From positions 2,294,001-2,358,000 of the forward strand of contig NZ_CP033070.1 of NCBI RefSeq assembly GCF_003669035.1: DNA of 64,000 nucleotides, given 5' to 3'. The position numbers were made by a program, and so were the translations under genes. Below the pieces are notes generated by a model that was given only the letters and a program-made list of their open reading frames with translations, was not told the DNA's origin and did no database searches. The DNA comes from Chryseobacterium sp. 3008163 (lineage in GTDB: Bacteria; Bacteroidota; Bacteroidia; Flavobacteriales; Weeksellaceae). Positions 47,843-56,789 of the stretch are shown in pieces (positions within the stretch are counted from its first letter, which is position 1; each line of letters opens with the position of its first letter).

Positions 47843-48289
47843 ATGATAGATTTAAAAAATATACACATCGGTCAGTTGATAGAAAAAAGGGTTCTAGAGA
47901 ATAAGATAGAACTATCTCGGATTTGCAGTTTTCTAAATTGCTCAGAAAAAGAAATCGATCAAATGTATGCTTCCAGAGGTATAGATTCTGCAATGCTGTT
48001 AAGATGGAGTAAGTTATTACGGTATGATTTCTTCAGAATTTATTCTCAACACATCATGCTTTTCTCTTCAAATCACAAATCTGAAAAAGATGTATCTAAA
48101 GAAACTTCACTACCCCAGTTTAGAAAAAATATTTACACAAAGGAAATAATCGATTTTATTCTGGACGCTCTAAAATCTGGTGAAAAAACAAAAAAGCAGA
48201 TTATTGATGAATATAAAATTCCCAAAACCACTTTGTACAAATGGATCAATAAATATGATCATGAAAATAACATTTCTTCTTCTCAATAA
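47843..48289 (+). CDS. Small orphan HTH protein A
   Basis: A 148-residue protein with two probable DNA-binding parts: an N-terminal XRE-like helical region (IGQLIEKRVLENKIELSRICSFL) and a C-terminal HTH (KTKKQIIDEYKIPKTTLYKWINKY) of the kind found in transposase-like helix-turn-helix domains. No nuclease domain (no DDE) follows. It is paired with the next gene, 7 bp downstream. Bacteroidota annotations often call such genes transposase-like, but no transposase core is encoded here. A regulator of the neighbouring surface-protein genes is plausible. Confidence 0.75.
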   Translation: MIDLKNIHIGQLIEKRVLENKIELSRICSFLNCSEKEIDQMYASRGIDSAMLLRWSKLLRYDFFRIYSQHIMLFSSNHKSEKDVSKETSLPQFRKNIYTKEIIDFILDALKSGEKTKKQIIDEYKIPKTTLYKWINKYDHENNISSSQ

Positions 48290-48296
48290 ATAAAGT

Positions 48297-48626
48297 ATGG
48301 AAAGCAACAGACCGGATTATAAAAAAATATTTGAAGACATCATTACAAAAAAATGCCCTGACCGGAAAGATGAATTCAAACATTATCTTCATAAAGAGCA
48401 ATTTTCAATTATGGATGTCATCACCCTTAACTCCAAAATATTTAAACTGAATGATAAAGAAACTTTGGCTTTTAATCAGAAACATAAATCTTATGATGAA
48501 CCCACTATTTTGAAAATGCTTAGCTATCAAAAGAAACAAGGGCTTAATAATCTAGAACTGGCCAATCATTTTAATCTCAGTAGAAATACCGTAACAAAAT
48601 GGAGAAAATTATACTCTGCTATATAA
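48297..48626 (+). CDS. Small orphan HTH protein B
   Basis: A 109-residue protein, co-directional with HTH protein A, starting 7 bp after its stop. The C-terminus has a helix-turn-helix LNNLELANHFNLSRNTVTKWRKLY (about 83-106), and the N-terminal half (YKKIFEDIITKKCPDRKDEF and MDVITLNSKIFKL) is the conserved part of a Chryseobacterium family of tiny HTH proteins. It shares the transposase-like HTH pattern but no catalytic part. Probably acts with protein A. Confidence 0.78.
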   Translation: MESNRPDYKKIFEDIITKKCPDRKDEFKHYLHKEQFSIMDVITLNSKIFKLNDKETLAFNQKHKSYDEPTILKMLSYQKKQGLNNLELANHFNLSRNTVTKWRKLYSAI

Positions 48627-49014
48627 ATGTTATAATCCTATAATCTTAAAAAAGACATTAATCCCTCGTTAAATAAAATCTAAATAATTTACATTATATA
48701 TGCTTTATCGCTAATTCAAAAACATTTGATTAAAAAATAAAATAAAATAAATGATTTCACTATGATCTGTATGAATAAGGATACAATGTGAGATCTTTTT
48801 TTGTTTATAAAACATTAATAAATCCTAATTAGTTGATATTTACAAAGTGAATTTGTCAATATACAAATAATCACAAACGCTTTCACCTAACTGATTTAAA
48901 ACACTTTAAATATCATACAACAAGGAATAATTTCCGAATTCATTCAGCTTATTGATTGTTTAACAAAAGAGAATGTTTGTAATATTGTACAATAAAATTT
49001 AAAAATAAATAATT
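48627..49014. other. AT-rich gap before the RCC1-repeat gene
   Basis: About 390 bp of strongly AT-rich sequence without an open frame that looks real. No clear terminator or perfect promoter; AATATTGTACAATA near 48980 is a weak palindrome close to the gene start. Confidence 0.4.
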
Positions 49015-50459
49015 ATGGAACAATTTTTATCAATGTTGAAAAAAACAAAAAAGGTTTGTTAGGATTGGTTTTACTGCTTGTCCTTCAAACCAACATGAGT
49101 GCACAATGTTCTTTAACGGGATGGTCAAAGATGGCTCAAGGTGAAAATTTCACTGTAGCGCTGAAGCAAGATGGAACGCTTTGGGTATGGGGAAGAAATC
49201 TTTACGGATTACTTGGTGATGGTACCGGTGCAGCTACAGAAATACAGCATCCGGTGCAAATTGGGACTGAGAGTAACTGGACAGATATATCTACCGGTCG
49301 TTACTTTGCTTTAGGTAAAAAAGCTAATGGTGATTTGTATGGCTGGGGTGCAAACGACTTTGGTCAATTAGGTCTTGGTAATAACATCAATGTATTTACT
49401 CCTACACTTATTCAACAAAATGTGGCTGCATTTTCTGCAGGATATTACCACACGCTTATTGTGAAAACAGATGGTACACTTTGGGGTACGGGATATAATG
49501 ACTGGAGCGGATTAGGTGTCGGTACAAGTGTGCATTGGTACAATACATTCCAGCAGGAAGCAACTAATGCAACCGATTGGGCGTCAACTTGTGCTACTTG
49601 GTATAATTCATTTGCTATTAAAACAAATGGTACATTGTGGTCAGCAGGTACTAATATTGAGGGGCAAACAGGTTTAGGAACACCTGCTTCATTAGGTACT
49701 AATGAAACTGCAGTTTTCACACAAGTGGGTACAGATACAAACTGGACTAAGGTAGTTGGAGGCATTTACCATACATTAGGGCTAAAATCAAACGGAGAGC
49801 TATGGGCTTGGGGCGGTAATGGTAATGGAAGATTGGGATTAGGAACATCAGGAGGTTATCATTATACTCCACAGCAAGTGGCTGGTAATACTTGGTCTTC
49901 TATAGGAGCTACAAACGAAGCTTCATCAGCTCTTAGAACCGACGGCTCTTTATGGACGTGGGGATATAATGCCAACGGAAAATTGGGAATTGGCACAGTG
50001 ATAGACGTTAATGTGCCAACAAGAGTAGGTACTGATAATGATTGGTTGTCAATTCCTGTAAGATCTGGGGATAATTCTTCTGCAGGTGTAAGAACTAGTA
50101 ATACCCTTTGGTCTTGGGGATGGGATGGTTTCTGGCAACTAGGTAACGGTGATGGTACACAAACTAATAGCATTATTCCTAATCAGGTTAAATGTGTTGA
50201 TGATGCAAGTTTATCTGTAAACGATATTTCTTCTGCGAAAAAAGGGAACTTATTATACCCTAACCCTGCAAAAGATTTTGTAATGCTACAATCTTCAAAA
50301 CAGGTTTCTGAAGTTAAGATCTATAATCTAACAGGAGCTGTAGTAAAAACTATTTCAAAAGTTACTGACAACAGAATAAACATTAGTGATTTACCAGCAG
50401 GTATTTATATTGTTAAAACAAATGATTCAACAGAGGGTATGAAATTGATTAAAAAATAA
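49015..50459 (+). CDS. RCC1-repeat exported protein with T9SS sorting domain (frame broken at 5' end)
   Basis: A protein of about 481 residues. Read literally, the only in-frame start is TTG 49056 and the signal peptide is cut. ATG 49015 (or 49033) is followed by LKKTKK and an A6 run (49047-49052); with A7 the translation is MLKKTKKGLLGLVLLLVLQ followed by TNMSAQ, a good signal peptide. The body is a chain of RCC1-like beta-propeller repeats (GTLWVWGRNLYGLLGDG, GDLYGWGANDFGQLGLG, GELWAWGGNGNGRLGLG, GSLWTWGYNANGKLGIG). The C-terminal ~80 residues are a type A sorting domain (LLYPNPAKDFVML; LPAGIYIVKTND; ending MKLIKK). Exported by T9SS; ligand unknown. Confidence 0.86.
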
Positions 50460-50477
50460 TTTCAATACCAATATTAA

Positions 50478-50513
50478 GAAAAGAGAGCCGATTTTATCGG
50501 TTCTCTTTTTTAT
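50478..50513 (+). terminator. Terminator of the RCC1-repeat gene
   Basis: AAAAGAGAgCCGAT pairs with ATCGGtTCTCTTTT around a short loop, followed by a T run. Confidence 0.88.
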
Positions 50514-50614
50514 GGTATTAGCATAGAATTTTGAAAGTTTCATTAAAATAAAAAATAATTTCACTTAATTTTGAACGACCAGATTATAAATATTTGTGCA
50601 GTAGCAAAATTAAT

Positions 50615-51307
50615 ATGAAACAAAAAATAATTTTAGCATTAACCCTATTCATCACTCTTCTGAACTGCCAAAAGAAGAACGATAGCAATTCCATAGCTAA
50701 TGAAACAAAAGTTGAATTAGATTCAAACATAAAACCAAAGGATAGCATAAAATCTCCTGAGATTGTTTCTGTAAAGCCTAAACCCTACACCAAAGAATTT
50801 TTAAAGATCGAAGATGCTGAAATTAATGGTCATAAAATTATCCTTTCACAAAATGAATTTGATAAAATTTATCCTAAAAAAGATTCTTTAAAAACCGCTT
50901 TATGGGAATGTGGAAGTCCGTTTGAATGGTTAGATGAAGACTGGATGACCAAAACCTACGGAAAACAAAATTCCAACTCAGGAACTTTTGAAAGATTTGA
51001 TGGAAAAATAACGTCAATGTATACCAAGAATGCAGAATTTAATTCAAACAAACACATTGTACTATTTAACTCTGCCAATGCTGACAAGAATAATTTTCAG
51101 ATTAAATCTCATCATATTATATTGAATCAAAATACAACGATTGAAGAGTTTCAAAAGTTATTTCCGAAATTAGAAAAGGAGGTTACTGATCAGAAAAACG
51201 TCTCTCGATTCAGAATCCCGACCGGTAAAGATGTAGATGATGCGTTTCTCTTTTATTTTAAAGACGGAAAACTTGACGAGTTTCTTTTGTGGTGGCTTTT
51301 ATGCTAA
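50615..51307 (+). CDS. Hypothetical lipoprotein
   Basis: A 230-residue protein from ATG 50615; an upstream TTG (50594) would add seven residues before a normal signal (MKQKIILALTLFITLLNC). The lipobox is LLNC. The mature part has a charged linker and two related halves, INGHKIILSQNEFDKIYPKK and KSHHIILNQNTTIEEFQKLFPK, which look like an internal repeat of a small domain. It ends LDEFLLWWLLC with a C-terminal Cys. No known family. Convergent with the YifB gene, separated by only 3 bp. Confidence 0.7.
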   Translation: MKQKIILALTLFITLLNCQKKNDSNSIANETKVELDSNIKPKDSIKSPEIVSVKPKPYTKEFLKIEDAEINGHKIILSQNEFDKIYPKKDSLKTALWECGSPFEWLDEDWMTKTYGKQNSNSGTFERFDGKITSMYTKNAEFNSNKHIVLFNSANADKNNFQIKSHHIILNQNTTIEEFQKLFPKLEKEVTDQKNVSRFRIPTGKDVDDAFLFYFKDGKLDEFLLWWLLC

Positions 51308-51310
51308 AAA

Positions 51311-52846
51311 TTAAACATTCCAAAACTCCCGATCCAGACTTCTATACTGTATCGCTTCAGAAATATGATGCGACAAAATATTTTCAGCTTCTTCCAAATC
51401 TGCAATCGTTCTTGCCACTTTAAGAATTCGGTCATACGCTCTTGCAGAAAGATTTAGTTTTTCCATCGCCATTTTGATGAGGTTAAAAGATGCGTCATCC
51501 AATTCACAGAATTTTTCCAATTCACGGGAACCAATTTGAGCATTATAACTGATTGACAAATCTTTATACCTTTCATTTTGAATTTCACGGGCAATCAAAA
51601 CACGTTTCCTGATGTCTTCACTTTTTTCGCCTTTTCTTTTCGCCGCCAATTGCTCAAATTCAACTTTCTGAACCTCAACATGAATGTCAATTCGGTCTAA
51701 AAGCGGTCCCGAAAGCTTATTCATATATCTTTGCATTTCAAAAACCGACGACGTATTATTTGGGTCATCGGGAAAGTATCCACTCGGGCTTGGGTTCATC
51801 GAAGCCACCAGCATAAAGCTAGAAGGATAATTTATGGTAAATTTTGCTCTGGAAATCGTTACTTCACGGTCTTCCAAAGGCTGACGCATCACTTCCAAAA
51901 CTGTTCGTTTAAATTCAGGCATTTCATCCAAAAACAAAACACCATTGTGAGCCAATGAGATTTCTCCGGGTTGAGGATAACTTCCGCCACCGACAAGTGC
52001 GACGTCTGAAATTGTATGATGAGGACTTCTGAAGGGACGCACGGTCATCAGAGACGTTTCCGTGCCCATTTTTCCTGCTACAGAATGTATTTTTGTGGTT
52101 TCTAAAGCTTCCTTTAAAGTAAGTGGCGGCAAAATGCTCGGAACTCTTTTCGCCAGCATAGTTTTTCCGCTTCCCGGCGGACCAATGAGAATAATGTTAT
52201 GACCACCGGCAGCAGCTACTTCCATTGCTCTTTTGGCGGTTTCCTGACCTTTTACTTCAGAAAAATCAAATGGGAAACTATTTATTTTATCCTGAAATTC
52301 TTTTCGGGTATCTAAAATAACTTTCTCCAAAGGCTTTCCTTCATTAAAAAAATCAATGACTTCTTTAATATTTTCAACGCCATACACATCCAAATTATTG
52401 ACGATGGCTGCTTCTCTCGTATTTTGTTTCGGTAAAATAATTCCTTTAAAACCTTCTTCCCTCGCCTGAATGGCAATCGGCAACACACCTTTAATGGGTT
52501 GCAGACTTCCGTCAAGTGAAAGCTCACCCATAATAATGTAATCTTGTACATTTTCACCCAAAATCTGATCAGAGGCAATTAAAATCCCGATGGCAATACT
52601 CAAATCATAGGCAGCACCTTCTTTCCGCAAATCTGCGGGCGCCATGTTAATCGTAATTTTCTTTCCGGGAATTTTGTAGCCGACGTTTTTCAGTGCAGCA
52701 GAGATTCTGTAACTGCTTTCTTTTATAGCATTATCAGGCAAACCAACGAGGTGATATCCTACTCCACCCGTATCGATGTTTACTTCTATGGTGATGGTCT
52801 GTGCAGAGACCCCGAAGATGGAACTTCCATAAATTTTAATCAGCAT
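51311..52846 (-). CDS. yifB: YifB/ComM family Mg-chelatase-like AAA+ ATPase
   Basis: A 511-residue protein: an N-terminal S5-like domain (about 1-170), an AAA+ domain with Walker A GPPGSGKTMLAKR (about 217-229) and Walker B-like GVLFLDEMPEFKR, and a C-terminal domain with LSARAYDRILKVARTIADLE. In naturally transformable bacteria ComM extends heteroduplexes during recombination. Co-occurs in the window with dprA, though 40 kb away. Length fits the family. The stop is 3 bp from the convergent lipoprotein gene. Confidence 0.95.
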   Translation of the reverse strand: MLIKIYGSSIFGVSAQTITIEVNIDTGGVGYHLVGLPDNAIKESSYRISAALKNVGYKIPGKKITINMAPADLRKEGAAYDLSIAIGILIASDQILGENVQDYIIMGELSLDGSLQPIKGVLPIAIQAREEGFKGIILPKQNTREAAIVNNLDVYGVENIKEVIDFFNEGKPLEKVILDTRKEFQDKINSFPFDFSEVKGQETAKRAMEVAAAGGHNIILIGPPGSGKTMLAKRVPSILPPLTLKEALETTKIHSVAGKMGTETSLMTVRPFRSPHHTISDVALVGGGSYPQPGEISLAHNGVLFLDEMPEFKRTVLEVMRQPLEDREVTISRAKFTINYPSSFMLVASMNPSPSGYFPDDPNNTSSVFEMQRYMNKLSGPLLDRIDIHVEVQKVEFEQLAAKRKGEKSEDIRKRVLIAREIQNERYKDLSISYNAQIGSRELEKFCELDDASFNLIKMAMEKLNLSARAYDRILKVARTIADLEEAENILSHHISEAIQYRSLDREFWNV

Positions 52847-52891
52847 TATTTTGTGTTTTAAGTAAAATTAATATTTTTTTCTCATCAAACA

Positions 52892-52924
52892 ATAAAAAAT
52901 CGGCACAAAATAATTTGCGCCGAC
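52892..52924 (-). terminator. Terminator of the sigma-factor operon
   Basis: CGGCACAAAA and TTTGCGCCG form an inverted repeat at about 52901-52922; on the minus strand it is followed by a T-rich tract. It ends the transcript carrying the T9SS gene at 52970. Confidence 0.78.
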
Positions 52925-52969
52925 TCCACATTAAAAGTATAAAAAAACTAACTATGATTATCTAATCTT

Positions 52970-53934
52970 TTATTTCTTAATCATCTTATTTTTATAAATT
53001 CTACCATTGGCAGTTTTTGAAACAATCATGTATGTTGCGGGAACCAATGTACTCACATCAATGGCTTTACCTGCCTGATGATCTCGTTTTTGAAGAACCA
53101 ATTTTCCGGACATATCAATTATTGAAATTTCGCTGTACTTTTTATCAGACTCTTTTCCGATGTATAAAAGCTGCGCTGTAGGATTCGGGTAAATACTTAA
53201 ACTATTTTCTTTCGTTTTGGTTTCTCCGGTTGCCAAGTTACAGAAGCCGTACTCTCCAAAATTTAATTTAATGAAAGCAAAAGAAGCAAGCATCTCACAC
53301 TGATCGGGACAATACTCAGTACAGGCATAAAAGCCATATTCCCCAGTTGTTGTTGCAATGTAAGTATCACCCGTTGCTCCTGGTATCGTGCAAGGTTCAT
53401 TGGGTGACGGTGGATTGCTTCCAGGAAGACATCTAAACCACGTATGCGTTCCATATACACCCGGAAATCCGTTATCTAGCTGCACCGATGCACCTATACA
53501 AACATTATATTCTCCGGGATTGGTTTCTTCGTAAGTTCCCGGTGTGAAATTGGCCATCAGATACGGAAGGCCGTAAGCATATCCGTCTGCAAGAATCGGC
53601 GTACTTTCATCAGTACAGTCATTCCCTGAAACAACTACTTTAAAGTAATGAAGCATATCTGCAGTTCCATTAATCGTCAATGTCTGCGATGTCGCTCCCG
53701 GTATAGCTACCCAAGGATTGTTGTTGGGAGTCTGCCAATCCCATTCCTGCCTGTACCATTGGTAATTTTGGAAGGATTGCGTTACAGATAACGTTTCCGA
53801 CTCTGAGTTACAGAATACGATACTGCCCTGAAACATTGCGTCTAATCTCGGGCTGGTAACTGTAGGGTTGCATTGTGCTTTTAGATTAAAAAAACTTAAA
53901 AGTAAAAATGCCAAAAAGTGATTTTTGTTTTCAT
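52970..53934 (-). CDS. T9SS type A sorting domain protein (frame broken near start)
   Basis: A protein of about 321 residues. The literal frame starts at a non-ATG codon (53914) with a truncated signal. ATG 53934 followed by MKTK leads in frame only if one base is added to the A5 or T5 run at 53913-53926, giving a signal such as MKTKNHFLAFLLLSFFNLKAQ. The mature part is a Cys-rich Ig-like domain (NYQWYRQEWDWQ, LPYLMANFTPGTYEETNPGEYNVC, PDQCEMLAS). The C-terminal ~80 residues form a sorting domain (LSIYPNPTAQLLYIG; PATYMIVSKTANG; NKMIKK). Third gene of the sigma-factor operon, 29 bp after the membrane partner. Confidence 0.82.
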
Positions 53935-53963
53935 AAAAATTGATTTGTTTGGTGATTTTGTAT

Positions 53964-55307
53964 TTAGTCGAGCGACAACCTTAATCCGAATTTCAGATTA
54001 AAATTGAGCGGTTTTTCTTTATAAATGGTGTTTAATGTACTGTTGTCTTTGAAGTGATATCCTAACCCGGGTTCTGCGTAGATCCCCAGCCGATTGGTAA
54101 TGTTAAGCTGTACTCCGGCTGCAGCATTGACGGAAATTTGTACAGGTTTTGAGCTTAATTTCTCTTCGGTTTCATCTTTAAGAGTATTTTCTACGACGTA
54201 TTTTGTTTTTAGACTTCCCGAAACTGATTTTTCTATTAAAGTTCCTGCCGTAAGATATCCAGTGAAACTAGCTTCCTTGATTACATTATAGTTCACCTGC
54301 ACCGGAACACCAACATAATGAATGGTCTGATCACTTTGTATATAATTCGCATCGCTTCCGGAATGCAAGTCCGAGGAAAGTTTGGTGTACGTAATTCCGG
54401 TACCAATTCCCCACCTTTTGCCAATGTTGTAATACACAGAAGCACCGAAAGTCACAGGCATTTTATGTTTTATTTTGGCATCAACTTGTTGATCTTGGTT
54501 GGCTAAAAGCACCTGAGTAAGAGGATCAAGCTCTGTACTTGAACTGTGAAAAACATCACTGATGCTCATGTTGCTTCCGTTGAAAGTAGCATATCCCGGA
54601 ACTTGACCTGCAGAACCCGAAGAGGCATTTCCTGTAAGAACACTTACCATCCAGGATTTATTTGTTTTAATTTTAGGTAAATCTGGTTTTTTATCTAACT
54701 CGTTTATTGCTAAAAGCTCTTCGTTTTCTCTTAAATCATCATCGTTATTTTTTACCGTGTTTTCTTGAGATAAAATTTGATTTTGATTATTGAAATCTGA
54801 ACTTTTTTGTTTTTCGTCAGAGCTAAAAACATGCGCTATTTCGCCTTTCAACAAGTCTTTGATGGTTTCTGAAGAGGTATTTACAAACAATTTATCTGTG
54901 AAAATACTTTCTACATAGTCATTTTTAAAAATGTGATTCTGACTATAATTTTTGCCATTATTAATTTCTTCAGAAGAAGATTGAGCAATCACATTTTCAG
55001 TTTTGGAATCTGACTGTACATTTTTCTCTACAATTTTCTTTTCATTCGAATTTTCAAAAAAATGATTGATTCCAAAAAACACAAATGCAAGTACGGCGGC
55101 CGCACTTACTGCTCTATAAATAATAGTAGTAGGTTTGGAATAAGTATTCCTTTTAATCTGACCTTTAACATCAGCAGGAACTACACCAAGAACATGCTCA
55201 TTTTCATCGAATAATTCAGATTGAATATCATCCCACAATCCGTCTGGAACATCTTCTGTGTGATCTTCCATTTTTCCGCGCAGATCATTTAGCCAATCTT
55301 TACTCAT
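53964..55307 (-). CDS. Membrane protein partner of the ECF sigma factor, with beta-barrel-like C-terminus
   Basis: A 447-residue protein with an N-terminal cytoplasmic part (WLNDLRGKMEDHTEDVPDGLWDDIQ), a transmembrane helix (about 64-86; YRAVSAAAVLAFVFFGI), a long linker, and a C-terminal region (from ~265) with alternating strands like a small outer-membrane barrel: YYNIGKRWGIGTGITYTKL, VQVNYNVIKEASFTGYLTAGT, AEPGLGYHFKDNS. The N-terminal part is typical of anti-sigma-like proteins encoded after ECF sigma genes in Bacteroidota. It overlaps the sigma gene by 8 bases, so both are co-expressed. An anti-sigma role is inferred from context. Confidence 0.75.
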   Translation of the reverse strand: MSKDWLNDLRGKMEDHTEDVPDGLWDDIQSELFDENEHVLGVVPADVKGQIKRNTYSKPTTIIYRAVSAAAVLAFVFFGINHFFENSNEKKIVEKNVQSDSKTENVIAQSSSEEINNGKNYSQNHIFKNDYVESIFTDKLFVNTSSETIKDLLKGEIAHVFSSDEKQKSSDFNNQNQILSQENTVKNNDDDLRENEELLAINELDKKPDLPKIKTNKSWMVSVLTGNASSGSAGQVPGYATFNGSNMSISDVFHSSSTELDPLTQVLLANQDQQVDAKIKHKMPVTFGASVYYNIGKRWGIGTGITYTKLSSDLHSGSDANYIQSDQTIHYVGVPVQVNYNVIKEASFTGYLTAGTLIEKSVSGSLKTKYVVENTLKDETEEKLSSKPVQISVNAAAGVQLNITNRLGIYAEPGLGYHFKDNSTLNTIYKEKPLNFNLKFGLRLSLD

Positions 55308-55866
55308 AATGCGCTTTTTTTATCATTTTATGTTCATTCACTTTCTGCACAAGTATCGCCTTCGCTCTGTGAAATTGGGAAGCTGAAGAATTTTCTGCTA
55401 TTCCTAATATCGCAGCAATTTCCTTATGGCTTTTTTCTTCAAACACATAAAGATTAAATACAGTTCTGTAACCATCTGGAAGCGATCTGATCATTTCCAT
55501 CAGGTTTTCTTTTGAAATACTTTCAAGATCAGGCTCATCATCATTAGAAAAATCCGGAATGGTGTCGAGATCTGTATCCGTTTTCAGACTGAGATTCTGC
55601 TTGAGATGCCTTAAAGATTCATTGATGACGATACGAGTTACCCACGCTTTCAGAGAGCCATTTCCACGATACTGAAAAGAATCTATGGAACGGAACATCT
55701 TAATAAAGCTATTTTGCAGCACATCATGCACATCATCTTTCTCAATAATGTAACGTGAGCAGACATAGGAAAGATTTCCGGAATAAGCTCCGAAAAGCTC
55801 TTTCCAGGCAGCTTCTTCTTTTGCAAGAAGGCGTTTTGCCAAAATCTGTTCCTTAGTTTCTTCCAT
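55300..55866 (-). CDS. ECF-type RNA polymerase sigma factor
   Basis: A 188-residue ECF sigma-70 factor. Region 2 is visible in IIEKDDVHDVLQNSFIKMFRSIDSFQY with GNGSLKAWVTRIVINESLRHLKQ, and region 4 in LPDGYRTVFNLYVFEEKSHKEIAAILGIAENSSASQFHRAKAIL, with its HTH. It likely directs transcription of an envelope regulon; targets are unknown. It overlaps the start of its partner gene by 8 bases. Two likely promoter elements lie just upstream. Confidence 0.92.
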   Translation of the reverse strand: MEETKEQILAKRLLAKEEAAWKELFGAYSGNLSYVCSRYIIEKDDVHDVLQNSFIKMFRSIDSFQYRGNGSLKAWVTRIVINESLRHLKQNLSLKTDTDLDTIPDFSNDDEPDLESISKENLMEMIRSLPDGYRTVFNLYVFEEKSHKEIAAILGIAENSSASQFHRAKAILVQKVNEHKMIKKAHYE

Positions 55867-55916
55867 GTACTGCGTCAGTTACTCTTATTTTTTAATTAAA
55901 TATTTAAATTCGAATG

Positions 55917-55947
55917 CAAAAATAGATTGCCCTTTACTAAAGCGCAA
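55917..55947 (-). promoter_or_regulatory. Promoter-like element overlapping a terminator hairpin upstream of the sigma gene
   Basis: The minus strand has TTG (55945-55947), 20 bases, then TATTTTTG (55917-55924), a consensus-like promoter. The same stretch contains the inverted repeat AATAGATTGC/GCAATCTATT (55921-55930 with 55944-55953), which with its T run could also terminate the gene at 55965. Either or both may be real. Confidence 0.5.
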
Positions 55948-55964
55948 TCTATTTTGATCATATT

Positions 55965-56537
55965 TTAGTTTTTCACACAATACGGAAAATCATATTTTAT
56001 GATTTCGTAAGGAGTTAAATCAACGCCGTCAACGGTTATTTTTTCAGCAATGATGCCAAATCTTAATGACCTATCTTGCCCTACATAAAATCCTTTTTGC
56101 GGTGCAGCAATTTTCACAATCGCATTTTTTGTAACCCCGTCCACCGGAATTTGCAATACTAAAGTTTTTGGAGCAAAGTTCAATTCAACTACATTGTTAG
56201 TGGTATTTAATGATGAGGTATAATTAAGCTTATACTTCACCTTCCCGATAGCAGTCAATGCAGCTTCTGCTTTCACAGGATTCGTCACTACCGTTTTCAC
56301 AATTTCTTTTATAGGAAAATCATTGAATATCACCGTGTCTTTTTTTACACTAAGATCAACTGTTTTTTCATTTTTAATATTTCCTTGTGTTGTAAAAAGT
56401 CTGGCTTTATAATTCCCGTTCACATCTTCTAATTTCACAGGAATCGGCTCGTAATCATCCATACAAGACATTAAGGAAAACGCTATCAATGCAAAAAAAC
56501 CAACTGCAAATGCCTTAAAGGCAATTAAATTCTTCAT
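55965..56537 (-). CDS. DUF4840-like lipoprotein
   Basis: A 190-residue lipoprotein: lipobox LMSC (Cys about residue 25) after MKNLIAFKAFAVGFFALIAF. The mature protein, beginning DDYEPIPVKLEDVNGNYKA, is beta-rich and ends with a short YDFPYCVKN. The sequence resembles the DUF4840 domain I recall from Chryseobacterium; function unknown. It is monocistronic, with a possible terminator hairpin at 55921-55953 overlapping the sigma-factor promoter. Confidence 0.68.
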   Translation of the reverse strand: MKNLIAFKAFAVGFFALIAFSLMSCMDDYEPIPVKLEDVNGNYKARLFTTQGNIKNEKTVDLSVKKDTVIFNDFPIKEIVKTVVTNPVKAEAALTAIGKVKYKLNYTSSLNTTNNVVELNFAPKTLVLQIPVDGVTKNAIVKIAAPQKGFYVGQDRSLRFGIIAEKITVDGVDLTPYEIIKYDFPYCVKN

Positions 56538-56700
56538 TTTTTAAAATTTATCGTTAAACATCTATTTTTTGAGCACTCAATAACATAAACCCATCATTTC
56601 AAAAATCTTGCATCCTTTTTTCTTAAAAACACATAACTAACTGATTCTCAAAACGGAAATTTTAAATTTAAATCAGATTTTAGATTTCTTATTATTTTAA

Positions 56701-56708
56701 TACATTTG
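56701..56708 (+). promoter_or_regulatory. Putative -7 element upstream of the csaA-like gene
   Basis: TACATTTG matches TAnnTTTG, about 80 bases before the ATG at 56790, which leaves a leader of about 70 bases. Confidence 0.4.
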
Positions 56709-56789
56709 TTATAAAGCTGGATTCAATACAACTTCATTTTACCACAATACTTGATGACTATTGGAAACAGCACTTAATAATAATTTATA

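Noticed and set aside
47843..48626. Complete insertion sequence around the two HTH genes
   Set aside because: No DDE or other transposase catalytic domain, no second copy of the 19-bp repeat on the other side, and no target duplication that I can see.
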